This document shows, one piece after another, positions 41,184 to 49,003 of a stretch of DNA of 64,000 nucleotides. The notes below the pieces were generated by a model, which saw only the letters and a program-made list of their open reading frames with translations, was not told the DNA's origin and searched no databases. Where the stretch lies: the NCBI GenBank assembly GCA_026705465.1, contig JAPPAP010000025.1, forward strand, positions 186,001 to 250,000, in the 5' to 3' direction. Both the position numbers and the translations under genes were made by a program. The stretch's first letter is position 1. Every line of letters starts with the position of its first letter. The stretch is from a bacterium (GTDB taxonomy: Bacteria; Actinomycetota; Acidimicrobiia; Acidimicrobiales; Bin134).

Positions 41184-42125
41184 CTACTTGCCGTCGAACG
41201 CAGGCGAAGTTATGTGCTGGGCGATCAGCGCGGCGACCTTCGCGTTGTTGACCACCAGCTCTTTGTTCGCTTTTAGGCTCTCGCCGTCGGTTGCATCGAC
41301 GAGCCATTGCAGTAGGAATGGGGTGAGTTCTTTGCCGCTGATGCCCTCAGCATCGGCGTGAACGCACGCTTGGGCGATGGCCGCCTCGATGCGGTCGGTA
41401 GGGATCGCGGCGTGTTGTGGGATGGGGTTCGCGATCACGGCACCGCAGGCCGGGTCAAGGCTCCAGTGGGTGTGAAGGTAGGCGCCGATGGCTTCGGGAC
41501 TGTCCAGTTGGAGGTTGACCTCATGGGGACTGTCGATGCTGTAGAAGGACGGGAGCGTTTTCGTCTGGTAGCCGACGATCGGGACACCAAGGGTCTCTAG
41601 GTACTCGGTGGTCTTGGCGATGTCGAGGATCGACTTGAAGCCTGCGGACACAACGGCCACGGGGGTGCGGGCCAGCTCTTCGAGGTCGCCGCTGATGTCG
41701 AAGCTGTTTTGCGCGCCTCGGTGGACGCCGCCGATCCCGCCCGTGGCGAAGATCTTGATTCCGGCGAGAGCGGCGAGCTTCATCGTTACCGCGACGGTGG
41801 TACCACCAGTTTGCCCAAGGTGGAACGACGCGGCGAGATTCTGATTGCCGATCTTGACGAGCTCTGGATCGGGCTGGCCGAGCCGGTCAAGCTCCTGGTC
41901 AGTGAGTCCGATGCGGGCGACGCCGTCGACGACCGCGATCGTGGCTGGGGTTGCGCCGTAGGCGCGAACGGCTGCTTCCACGCGGCGGGCGGTCTCGACG
42001 TTGTCAGGTGCGGGCATTCCGTGGGTGATGATGGTGGACTCGAGAGCGACGATCGCTTCCTGGTTGGTTGCCGCGGCGGCGACCTCGTCGCTGAGCACGA
42101 TGGGGGGCGTGTCCTGCGAGTTCAA
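41184..42125 (-). CDS. psuG: Pseudouridine-5'-phosphate glycosidase
   Basis: This 313-residue protein starts at TTG 42123-42125 with AGGAGA five bases upstream, a rare start supported by the strong ribosome-binding site. Family signatures are ALESTIITHGMP (catalytic glutamate), GTTVAVTMKLAALAGIKIFATGGIGGVHRG and VSAGFKSILDIAKTTEYLE (catalytic lysine). The enzyme cleaves the C-C glycosidic bond of pseudouridine 5'-phosphate to uracil and ribose 5-phosphate. The kinase that makes its substrate is the next gene upstream. Confidence 0.94.
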   Translation of the reverse strand: MNSQDTPPIVLSDEVAAAATNQEAIVALESTIITHGMPAPDNVETARRVEAAVRAYGATPATIAVVDGVARIGLTDQELDRLGQPDPELVKIGNQNLAASFHLGQTGGTTVAVTMKLAALAGIKIFATGGIGGVHRGAQNSFDISGDLEELARTPVAVVSAGFKSILDIAKTTEYLETLGVPIVGYQTKTLPSFYSIDSPHEVNLQLDSPEAIGAYLHTHWSLDPACGAVIANPIPQHAAIPTDRIEAAIAQACVHADAEGISGKELTPFLLQWLVDATDGESLKANKELVVNNAKVAALIAQHITSPAFDGK

Positions 42126-42148
42126 TTCTTCTCCTGGGGCTTGCTGGC

Positions 42149-43030
42149 CTACTGGGGGCCGGGGGTGAGTTCGGTTGCGATGGCTGCTGCTTGCTCAGTG
42201 GCGAGCTCGACAAGTTCGTCGGGGCTGGTGAGGTTGCAAAATCCCTTTACGAGTGCTGCGGTGAATGCGTCACCAGCGCCGGTCGTGCTGAGCGCGTCTA
42301 CCTGTGGCGCCGAGAGGAATCCGTCGCAGCCTTCTTGGTCGGCCCAGACGACGCCGTTGGGTCCGAGCGTCACGTAGACGGTGGCGACACCAGCATCAAG
42401 GAGCCACTGCGCAGCTCTGCGAGCTGTCTCGGTGTTGTGAATGTCGATCCCGGTGAGCGCGGCCGCCTCGGCGCGGTTCGGCTTCAGCGTGTGGACGCGA
42501 TCTAGATAGGGCCGAATCCGGGGTGCCTTGGCCACCGAGGTTGTGTCGACGAACAAGGTAGGGGAGAGGCTGGTGATCTCATCGAGGGCCTCGTCACCGA
42601 CGTTGCAGTCCACGACCACAACCCGGGCGTGGCGCAAGAGCTCAGCGCGCGCCGCGACGGCTTTGCGGTCCACGACTGCGGTGATGGCCATATCGTTCAC
42701 GGCCATGAGGAGCTCGCCGTTCGCGTCAACGATCGACAGGTAGGTGGCCGTCGGGTGCTGGGAGGTCCACAGCACCGACGACAGATCAACACCGGTCGTT
42801 GATGTGCGGTCGTAGATGAGTTGGCCGTGGTCGTCCTCTCCGAGGGCGGTTACCAGGTGGGTTTGGAGTCCGGTAGCGGCGATGTTCGCGGCGATGTTGC
42901 GGGCGACGCCACCAGCCGAGATCGCCACGGCACCAGGGTTCGATTCGTGGGGCAGTGGTGGTGTGGAGCATCGGCCCTCGATATCGACGTTCGCTCCGCC
43001 AATGACGACAACATAGGGCTCGTCGGCCAC
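42149..43030 (-). CDS. psuK: Pseudouridine kinase (PfkB family)
   Basis: The kinase core is 293 residues from GTG 43028-43030 (VADEPYVVVIGGANVDIEG). It contains the PfkB signatures GGVARNIAANIAATG and STTGAGDAFTAALV (catalytic Asp in GAGD). It phosphorylates pseudouridine for PsuG, encoded 23 bp downstream. The frame stays open to GTG 43193-43195, and codons just before the chosen start encode a helix-turn-helix fragment (see 43031-43108). If that upstream GTG is used, the protein is 348 residues and overlaps the divergent oxygenase gene by 40 bp. No ATG, GTG or TTG occurs in frame between the two. Confidence 0.88.
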   Translation of the reverse strand: MADEPYVVVIGGANVDIEGRCSTPPLPHESNPGAVAISAGGVARNIAANIAATGLQTHLVTALGEDDHGQLIYDRTSTTGVDLSSVLWTSQHPTATYLSIVDANGELLMAVNDMAITAVVDRKAVAARAELLRHARVVVVDCNVGDEALDEITSLSPTLFVDTTSVAKAPRIRPYLDRVHTLKPNRAEAAALTGIDIHNTETARRAAQWLLDAGVATVYVTLGPNGVVWADQEGCDGFLSAPQVDALSTTGAGDAFTAALVKGFCNLTSPDELVELATEQAAAIATELTPGPQ

Positions 43031-43108
43031 GACGTAGCCGCGCCCCCTTTCCTTGCCTTGAGCAGTGAGGTTGCTGATGTGGGTGGCGACCGATGAGCGG
43101 GTGATGCC
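43031..43108 (-). pseudogene. Remnant of a winged-helix N-terminal domain fused to psuK
   Basis: In frame with psuK, this DNA encodes GITRSSVATHISNLTAQGKE then RGRGYV, the recognition helix and wing found at the N-terminus of many PfkB-type sugar kinases. The first two helices of that domain are missing, and the preceding codons do not resemble it. The divergent oxygenase gene starts 48 bp further on, so its insertion or a deletion probably removed the domain's front. Confidence 0.5.
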
Positions 43109-43155
43109 GACACTGTAATGCGGGGCATAATTGGCCTGAGGCTGAGGGAGGATCC

Positions 43156-44121
43156 ATGGCCATGAGCATTCCGGTCGTAGACCTGAGTGGCCCACGCGAC
43201 GCGGTCGTACGCCAGATCGATGACGCCGCAGCGAACGTTGGGTTTTTCGCCATTGTTGGCCATGGCGTCGACAGCCACACGATCGACACCGCTTGGAATG
43301 AGATCGTTGCGTTCTTCGGTCAATCTCACGACGTCAAGATGACTGCGCATCACCCGACGGATGCGAACCATCCCTATGGCTACCACCCGCCCCAACAAGA
43401 GACCCTCGCGGCATCTCTGGGGCAAGCGACACCCCCGGACCTCAAAGAGACCTTCAACGTGGCACCCCCCAAACACCACCCTGATCCCACTGGCGCGTTC
43501 GGGGGCAACGATCGACTCTGGCCGTCATACCCAACCACGCTCCGCCCGGCCTGGGAGGCGTACTACGACGCGATGGAGGACCTCGCCGGGCGCATCCTCC
43601 AACTGATGGCCGAAGCCCTCCACCTGCCGACAGCGCACTTCGAACCATCGATTGACCAACACCTGGCCGCGCTGCGCGGCATTCACTACCCGCCCGTCGT
43701 CCAGCCCGCGGAGGAGGGCCAGCTGCGAGCAGGTGTTCACACTGACTACGGGACCCTCACAATCCTGTTGCCGGGTGAGGGCACTGGAGGACTCGAAGTT
43801 GAACACGTCGAAGGTCACTGGGTTCCGGTCCAGCCAATCGACGGCTGCTTCGTGATCAACACTGGCGACCTCCTCGCGCAATGGACCAACGGTCGATGGC
43901 GCTCTACTCGTCACCGCGTGGCTCTCCCGGCCACCGAGCGGGCACGGCACGAACACCGCTATGCGATTGCGTTCTTCCATCTGCCGAACTGGCACACCGA
44001 GGTGACGCCAATCGAAACCTGCGTCAGTGCAACCAACCCGGCCAGGTATGGCACCGTGGAAGCCGGGCCGTGGCTTCAGGCAAAGTTCGATTCTGCGTAC
44101 GGGGGTGTGTCCCTAGCTTGA
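43156..44121 (+). CDS. Fe(II)/2-oxoglutarate oxygenase, isopenicillin N synthase-like
   Basis: This 321-residue protein starts at ATG 43156 with GGGAGGA at the right distance. The N-terminal DIOX_N region (IPVVDLSGPRDAVVRQIDDA...GFFAIVGHGV) and the core with HTDYGTLTILL (His and Asp metal ligands) and STRHRVALP (third His) mark the non-haem iron family. ERARHEHRYAIAFF supplies the expected Arg. It may hydroxylate, desaturate or demethylate a small molecule. Nearness to pseudouridine genes suggests a modified nucleoside or base as a possible substrate, but this is speculation. Its 3' end overlaps the next gene by nine bases. Confidence 0.88.
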   Translation: MAMSIPVVDLSGPRDAVVRQIDDAAANVGFFAIVGHGVDSHTIDTAWNEIVAFFGQSHDVKMTAHHPTDANHPYGYHPPQQETLAASLGQATPPDLKETFNVAPPKHHPDPTGAFGGNDRLWPSYPTTLRPAWEAYYDAMEDLAGRILQLMAEALHLPTAHFEPSIDQHLAALRGIHYPPVVQPAEEGQLRAGVHTDYGTLTILLPGEGTGGLEVEHVEGHWVPVQPIDGCFVINTGDLLAQWTNGRWRSTRHRVALPATERARHEHRYAIAFFHLPNWHTEVTPIETCVSATNPARYGTVEAGPWLQAKFDSAYGGVSLA

Positions 44122-44922
44122 TGCGGCAGGGCTATGGGCGTAGTGGTGGGGGTCTTGGCCTCTAATGAGGCGGATGTCCAGGCGGGGGTCGAAATCGCCG
44201 ATGGTTTTGGTTTCACCGTGCCAGATGTCTTCGCAGTGGGAGCTGGCGTAGTGGACGGCGATGGCCCGGCGTAGGTCCTCGGTGCGGTTGTAGCCGGAGC
44301 CGTGGACCAGCAGGGGATGGAAGAACAGGGTGTCCCCGGGGTCCATCTCCAGGTGGACTCGCTGGTCGACGTCGATGCCCTTGGCCCCGAAGAAGAGGAA
44401 GTTCTTGTGCTCCCAATCGGGGTAGTCGTGCTCGAGGAGCTCGCCGGCGTGGGTGCCGGGCAATACCACCAGGCAACCGTTTTCCCGGGTGATGGTGTCG
44501 AGCGCCGTCCACACCCCGACGATGCGGTCGGCGGGGCGGAGGGGGAAGTAGAGCAGATCCTGGTGCAAGGGGTGGCGGCCGTCGACGTCGGTGGGCTTGT
44601 TCAGGTACATGCTGTTCAAGGCGATGAGGTCGTCGCCGATGAGCCCTTGCACCTTGTCAATGATCGGCTCATAGAGCGCATAGCGGGACAGCACCGGGTC
44701 GCCGTTCACGAAGTTCACCTTGGCGATGCCGTGGGCCGGGGTACGGGGAGTGACAAATCCCTTGGCCACCTCCACGTTGCGGGCTATCTGCATGTTGGGG
44801 GCTTGGGCGATAGTGCCATCGGCGATATCGGCGAACCGCTGGTTGAGGTCGTCGATCATCTCTTCGGGCACCAACTGGCGCCGGATGACGTAGCCGTCAC
44901 GCCAGTAGTCAGTGCCCATCAT
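44113..44922 (-). CDS. Phytanoyl-CoA dioxygenase (PhyH) family protein
   Basis: This 269-residue protein starts at ATG 44920-44922 (MMGTDYWRDGYVIRRQLV) with GGGAG upstream. A GTG five codons earlier is possible. The iron site is HPLHQDLLYFP (His-x-Asp) and HPLLVHGSGYN (distal His). It has NGCLVVLPGTHAGELLEHDY, typical for the family. PhyH enzymes hydroxylate next to a carboxyl or CoA thioester group using 2-oxoglutarate and oxygen. It is tail to tail with an unrelated oxygenase of the same chemistry. The substrate cannot be named. Confidence 0.88.
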   Translation of the reverse strand: MMGTDYWRDGYVIRRQLVPEEMIDDLNQRFADIADGTIAQAPNMQIARNVEVAKGFVTPRTPAHGIAKVNFVNGDPVLSRYALYEPIIDKVQGLIGDDLIALNSMYLNKPTDVDGRHPLHQDLLYFPLRPADRIVGVWTALDTITRENGCLVVLPGTHAGELLEHDYPDWEHKNFLFFGAKGIDVDQRVHLEMDPGDTLFFHPLLVHGSGYNRTEDLRRAIAVHYASSHCEDIWHGETKTIGDFDPRLDIRLIRGQDPHHYAHSPAASS

Positions 44923-44971
44923 GGGCCATGCTCCCACAATCCCGATTGAGGGGCGGCGAGCGGGTCCGCTG

Positions 44972-44977
44972 TAAGTT
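44972..44977 (+). promoter_or_regulatory. -10 box TAAGTT, leaderless start
   Basis: TAAGTT ends six bases before GTG 44984. Confidence 0.5.
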
Positions 44978-44983
44978 CAGACT

Positions 44984-46207
44984 GTGGGCATGATTCGGAC
45001 GCTGCGGTCGGTGGCGCGGTTTCGGCGCTTCGAGCCCAATCGGGCCAAGCGGCGGTTGAGCCGGGCGGCGTCGGTGGCCGACCTGCGGGAATTGGCCCGC
45101 AAGCGGCTGCCCGCCGGGGTGTTCGACTACATCGACGGTGCGGCCGAGGACGAGCTGACCATGGAGCGCAACGCCGCCGTCTTCGACCAGTGGGAGTTCG
45201 CCCCCAGGGTGCTGCGGGACGTGTCGGAGCTGGACACCTCGGTGGAGTTGCTGGGCCGGCGCCATCCAGTGCCGTTCGCGCTGGCGCCCACCGGGTTCAC
45301 CCGCATCGTGTGCCCCGACGGAGAGTTGGCTGTGGCCCGGGCCGCGGCCCGCAAGGGCATCGCCTACTCGCTGTCCACGCTGAGCACCCGCTCCATCGAG
45401 GAGATAAGAGAGGTGAGCGACGGCCCGCTGTGGTTCCAGCTCTACTTCTGGCGAGACCGGGGCCTGGTGGCCGATTGGCTCCAACGGGCGGCCGACTGCG
45501 ACTACGAGGCGCTGCTAGTGGCGGTGGACACACCGGTGTTCGGACGACGGGAGAGAGACGTGCGCCGGGGCTTCACCCTGCCGCCCACGCTGGGCCCCGA
45601 CACGGTGCTGGACGGGTTGCGGCGGCCAGGATGGACGTGGTCGCTGCTGCGGTCCGATCCGATCACCTTCGCCAACCTGACCGGAGTGGCGGACTACGAC
45701 GGCAGCTCGGCGCTGGGCCTGGCCGAATTCGCCCACAACCAGTTCAACCAGGCGCTGTCGTGGGACGACCTGGACTGGCTGCGGGAGCGTTGGAACGGCA
45801 AGCTGGTGCTCAAGGGCGTGCAATCGGTGGCCGATGCCCAGATGGCGGTTGATCAGGGGGTTGACGGGATCATCCTGTCCAACCACGGCGGTCGCCAGCT
45901 CGATGGCGCACCCCCCATCCTGGAGTTGGTGCCCCAGGTGGCCGACGCGGTTGGCGGCAACATCGACATCATCTGCGACGGCGGCGTCCGTCGGGGCAGC
46001 CACGTCGCCATGGCCATGGCCCTCGGCGCCGGTGCGGTGATGTTCGGCCGCCCCTACCTCTACGTCCTGGCCGCCGCGGGCGAACCCGGCGTCGACCACC
46101 TCATCGACCAATTCACCGAAGACCTCCACCGCACCCTCGCCCTCCTCGGCGTCCCCAAGGCCTCCGACCTCACCCCCGCCTCAGTTCGACTTCGAGGGCA
46201 TTCCTAG
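44984..46207 (+). CDS. FMN-dependent alpha-hydroxy acid dehydrogenase (LldD-like)
   Basis: This 407-residue protein starts at GTG 44984. An ATG two codons later is the alternative, but the TAAGTT box favours the GTG. It shows the flavin TIM barrel: FDYIDGAAEDELTMERN, FALAPTGFTRIV, WFQLYFWRDR, the catalytic His in GIILSNHGGRQLDG and the phosphate-binding ICDGGVRRGSHVAMAMALGA. It oxidises L-lactate or a similar 2-hydroxy acid and passes electrons to a quinone, cytochrome or oxygen. Short- and long-chain hydroxy-acid oxidases, and mycofactocin-linked MftD, share this fold, so the substrate is open. Confidence 0.88.
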   Translation: MGMIRTLRSVARFRRFEPNRAKRRLSRAASVADLRELARKRLPAGVFDYIDGAAEDELTMERNAAVFDQWEFAPRVLRDVSELDTSVELLGRRHPVPFALAPTGFTRIVCPDGELAVARAAARKGIAYSLSTLSTRSIEEIREVSDGPLWFQLYFWRDRGLVADWLQRAADCDYEALLVAVDTPVFGRRERDVRRGFTLPPTLGPDTVLDGLRRPGWTWSLLRSDPITFANLTGVADYDGSSALGLAEFAHNQFNQALSWDDLDWLRERWNGKLVLKGVQSVADAQMAVDQGVDGIILSNHGGRQLDGAPPILELVPQVADAVGGNIDIICDGGVRRGSHVAMAMALGAGAVMFGRPYLYVLAAAGEPGVDHLIDQFTEDLHRTLALLGVPKASDLTPASVRLRGHS

Positions 46208-46211
46208 TCGA

Positions 46212-47378
46212 TCAGGGAGCGGCAGCAGGCATGAACGTGAACATGACATCGATGTTCGCCTTCCAGCTCCGTCCATCACGCACGATCAATCCTGCATTTG
46301 CCAGTCGGTTGAGATCCCGACTCAGCGTTCGGGGACCGGCTTTGGCGTAGAGAGCTGCTAGCGCCGGGGTGAGGGCAGCCAGGTCACTCCGGGCTACGGC
46401 CTCGTCAAATGGCATGGACAAGACCAAGGCCCGTTGGCGGTTGCTGGCTTGGCTGGTGGGGAAGCGATCCATTGCCTCATTCACGTAATTGGTCCAAGAG
46501 ACGCTTAGTTGCTGTTCTCGCACGAACTCGATTTGCTCCCGTAACCCGTCTACGAGTCCCTGAGCGGCATAGGCGAGGAAGCTCTGCGTTGAGCTCGTCT
46601 GGCTGGCGGCTTGCAATTCCCGGTAGTACCGGTCGCGGGTGAGGTTGTAGTGGTTGGAAAGCAGGTGTGCAGCCAACAGAGGCAGCTGCCCTGAACGCGC
46701 CAGGAGCATGAATTCCAGCAATCGGGCTGTGCGCCCATTGCCGTCTCCAAACGGATGTATCCAGGCAATGTAGAGGTGGGCGTAGATCGCTTGGATGACG
46801 GTGAGCGCGAAGGCCGTGTCAGGGTCGTCAGAGCTGAACATCTCGCTCTCCAGCCACTCGGCCAATCGGCGGGTCAGGTATGGACAATCTTGGGCTGGTG
46901 CCCCGCGGTAGTTGCCTGCCATGACTGAGTGGTCCCTGAATTCACCTGGTACGGCGTCTAGAGCGTGCTCGGTCGTATCGAGAACCTGGAGGTTGTAGTC
47001 GCATATGAGCTCGGAGGTGACGGGAGCGAGCGATCCACTCGTTGCCTGCTCATCGATCTTGGTGAGGGCATCCAACACGTTGCGCACTTCTCGTTCTTGG
47101 TATTGCCGTGATGGGGGTGCGGTGTACTCGCCGCGGTAGATGCCAGCGACCTGCTCCTCATTGAGGGTGTTTCCCTCGATAGCCGTGGTGGCCAGTGCAC
47201 CTTTAATCAGCGCTACTTCATTGAGGTGCTCGACGACACCGGGCTTAAGCGGAGTGCTGGTGATCTGCTCGCAGATCGCCCTAGCCTCACCCAGGAGCAT
47301 CCATGTTCGTGGCGGCAGATTGTTGACATCTGAGGCGCTGAACGTGATCCACGGATGGGACTCTGCGTAGGCCTTCAT
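46212..47378 (-). CDS. Fic-domain protein (AMPylase-type) with internal inhibitory motif
   Basis: This 388-residue protein starts at ATG 47376-47378. TACGGT seven bases upstream favours it over the GTG one codon earlier. The N-terminal region has TTAIEGN near residue 64, matching the (S/T)xxxE(G/N) inhibitory helix of class II Fic proteins. The active site is HPFGDGNGRTAR near residue 208. The C-terminal part looks like a winged helix (AKAGPRTLSRDLNRLANAGL). It should transfer AMP or another phospho-group to a target protein and be held in check by its own glutamate. It converges on the LldD-like gene with a 4 bp gap. Confidence 0.9.
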   Translation of the reverse strand: MKAYAESHPWITFSASDVNNLPPRTWMLLGEARAICEQITSTPLKPGVVEHLNEVALIKGALATTAIEGNTLNEEQVAGIYRGEYTAPPSRQYQEREVRNVLDALTKIDEQATSGSLAPVTSELICDYNLQVLDTTEHALDAVPGEFRDHSVMAGNYRGAPAQDCPYLTRRLAEWLESEMFSSDDPDTAFALTVIQAIYAHLYIAWIHPFGDGNGRTARLLEFMLLARSGQLPLLAAHLLSNHYNLTRDRYYRELQAASQTSSTQSFLAYAAQGLVDGLREQIEFVREQQLSVSWTNYVNEAMDRFPTSQASNRQRALVLSMPFDEAVARSDLAALTPALAALYAKAGPRTLSRDLNRLANAGLIVRDGRSWKANIDVMFTFMPAAAP

Positions 47379-47385
47379 CACCTGA

Positions 47386-47391
47386 ACCGTA
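47386..47391 (-). promoter_or_regulatory. -10 box TACGGT, fic start
   Basis: TACGGT on the minus strand ends seven bases before ATG 47378. AGGTG overlaps the gap and could also serve as a weak ribosome-binding site. Confidence 0.45.
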
Positions 47392-47505
47392 CTAACACAC
47401 CCCTAAATTGTCCACTGAATTGTCTCCAATATTGTCCCCACCCCTGTCCGCCAAGAGACGACGTAATCGTTACCCCTTCCAAGCTTCTTAGCCCGCGTGC
47501 TGCAC

Positions 47506-47511
47506 TACAGT
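47506..47511 (+). promoter_or_regulatory. -10 box TACAGT before a 43-codon frame
   Basis: TACAGT ends six bases before GTG 47518, which is the main reason to take the small frame seriously. Confidence 0.4.
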
Positions 47512-47517
47512 TGCGAG

Positions 47518-47649
47518 GTGACTCCGGAAGAAGAACACGCCTTCTATAGCGAACCTGAGAATCTCATGCCCCAGGGACCTGTCCATCGACGCCACATGCA
47601 CAAAGAGCCTGAAGAGTCATCGACAAACCCGGAATCTGAGGCCAGCTAG
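47518..47649 (+). CDS. Small 43-residue protein, possible truncated antitoxin front
   Basis: GTG 47518 opens a frame that begins VTPEEEHAFYSEPENLMPQG, continues with a short basic stretch (HRRHMHK) and stops at TAG 47649. From memory, the opening resembles the N-terminal extension of actinobacterial ribbon-helix-helix antitoxin-like proteins, but the DNA-binding part is missing. It is therefore either a remnant or a small protein of its own. It lies divergent from fic within the 372 bp gap 47379-47750, which otherwise shows only AT-rich stretches near the fic promoter and nothing I can name. Confidence 0.35.
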   Translation: MTPEEEHAFYSEPENLMPQGPVHRRHMHKEPEESSTNPESEAS

Positions 47650-47738
47650 TCAAAGAGCCAACCGGTAGTTTCCCAATCGAAGTGGCTAGTCATTGCTGGA
47701 GCACTCAGCAGTCTGTTCGCTTCTTCTGGCTGCTTGGG

Positions 47739-47744
47739 TAGGGT
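47739..47744 (+). promoter_or_regulatory. -10 box TAGGGT, leaderless HAD start
   Basis: TAGGGT ends six bases before GTG 47751. Confidence 0.5.
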
Positions 47745-47750
47745 CGGGCG

Positions 47751-48377
47751 GTGGTTGAGGCGGTGTTGTTCGACATGGGTGGGGTGATCGTGTCGGGGCC
47801 TTGGGAGGGGTTTGCGGCCTATGAGCGGGAGAATGGGCTGCCGGAGGGGTTGATTCGGCGGATCAATTCGACTGATTCCGATAGCAATGCTTGGGCGCGG
47901 ATGGAGCGGGGAGAGATCGGGCTGGAGGGGTTTGCCGAGGCGTTTGAGGCCGAGGCGGAGGGGCTGGGGTATCGGGTGGACGGGATGGCGGTTTTGAACG
48001 GGCTAGGTGGGGAGTTGCTTCCCAGCATGGCGGAGGCGGTTCGGCGCTGTTCGGAGCGGCTGAAGACGGGGCTCTTGACCAATAACTACTCTCCGATGGG
48101 GTCTTCAAAGCGGTCTGCGGAGCTGGCCGAGGTGCTGGGGTGGTTCGACGTGGTGATCGAGTCGTCAGTGGTGGGGGTGCGCAAGCCCGACCCGGTGTTC
48201 TACTCAATGGCCTGCGACGCGCTGGGCGTGAAGCCGTCGGCCTGTGTGTTTCTCGACGACTTGGGGGTGAACCTCAAGCCGGCTCGGGCCATGGGGATGA
48301 CCACCATCAAGGTGGTCGATCCTGATGAGGCGTTGGTCGAACTGGAAGCGGCGGTGGGGTTTTCGCTCAGGGGTTGA
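47751..48377 (+). CDS. HAD-superfamily hydrolase (HAD-IA)
   Basis: This 208-residue protein starts at GTG 47751. Motif I is VLFDMGGVIVSG with the nucleophile Asp. Motif II is LLTNNY, motif III the Lys in GVRKPDPVFY, and motif IV CVFLDDLGVNLKPA. A helical cap lies between motif I and II. The sequence resembles the HAD domain found fused to ACAD10-type and epoxide hydrolase proteins. It should dephosphorylate or dehalogenate a small molecule. Its 3' end overlaps the convergent engB gene by 11 bp. Confidence 0.88.
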   Translation: MVEAVLFDMGGVIVSGPWEGFAAYERENGLPEGLIRRINSTDSDSNAWARMERGEIGLEGFAEAFEAEAEGLGYRVDGMAVLNGLGGELLPSMAEAVRRCSERLKTGLLTNNYSPMGSSKRSAELAEVLGWFDVVIESSVVGVRKPDPVFYSMACDALGVKPSACVFLDDLGVNLKPARAMGMTTIKVVDPDEALVELEAAVGFSLRG

Positions 48378-48963
48378 GCCGCAGCGCAGCAGCCAATTCG
48401 GCCCGTAGTTCGGGGATGCCTTGGCCCTTGGCCGCGCTGGTCCACAAAACATCGCCCGGTTCGATTCCCAGGCCCTGGGCCAGCTCAGTTCGGCGGGCGC
48501 CGCGGCGGGAGGACTTCACCTTGTCGGCCTTGGTGGCCACCGGGCGCAGCGCAACGTCGTGGTGGGTCAGCCATTCCACGGTCTGAATATCCAATGGCGT
48601 GGGGCCGACCAGCCCATCGATCAGCAGCAGCACCTGCACTAAGGCGGGCCGGTCGATCAGGTAGCCGTCCATCATCTGCTGCCAGCGGTAGCGGTCGGAC
48701 TTGGGGGCTTTGGCGAAGCCGTAGCCGGGGAGGTCAACCAGCCAGCGGCCGGGCTCGCCCTCCAGTTCGAAGATGTTCAACAGCCGGGTGGCCCCCGGGG
48801 CTTTGGAGGTTCGGGCCAGTCCCTTGCGGTTGGCCACCGCGTTCAGCAGCGACGACTTGCCCACATTCGACCGGCCCACCAGCGCCACCTCACAGCGGGA
48901 CTCGGGCAGTTGGCCGGCATCGCTGGCCGACCGCAGAAAGCGCAGCGTCAGCGGCTTGGACAT
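48367..48963 (-). CDS. engB: EngB/YsxC ribosome-assembly GTPase
   Basis: This 198-residue protein starts at ATG 48961-48963 (MSKPLTLRFL). GTPase motifs are G1 GRSNVGKSSLLNA, G2 in SKAPGATRLLN, G3 DLPGYGFAK and G4 ATKADK. It assists late steps of 50S subunit assembly. TAGCCT six bases before the ATG fixes the start and rules out the TTG two codons earlier. Confidence 0.93.
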   Translation of the reverse strand: MSKPLTLRFLRSASDAGQLPESRCEVALVGRSNVGKSSLLNAVANRKGLARTSKAPGATRLLNIFELEGEPGRWLVDLPGYGFAKAPKSDRYRWQQMMDGYLIDRPALVQVLLLIDGLVGPTPLDIQTVEWLTHHDVALRPVATKADKVKSSRRGARRTELAQGLGIEPGDVLWTSAAKGQGIPELRAELAAALRLNP

Positions 48964-48969
48964 CCCCAA

Positions 48970-48975
48970 AGGCTA
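48970..48975 (-). promoter_or_regulatory. -10 box TAGCCT, leaderless engB start
   Basis: TAGCCT on the minus strand ends six bases before ATG 48963. Confidence 0.55.
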
Positions 48976-49003
48976 CCGGCCTCCTTACCCCGTGGAGCCG
49001 GAG

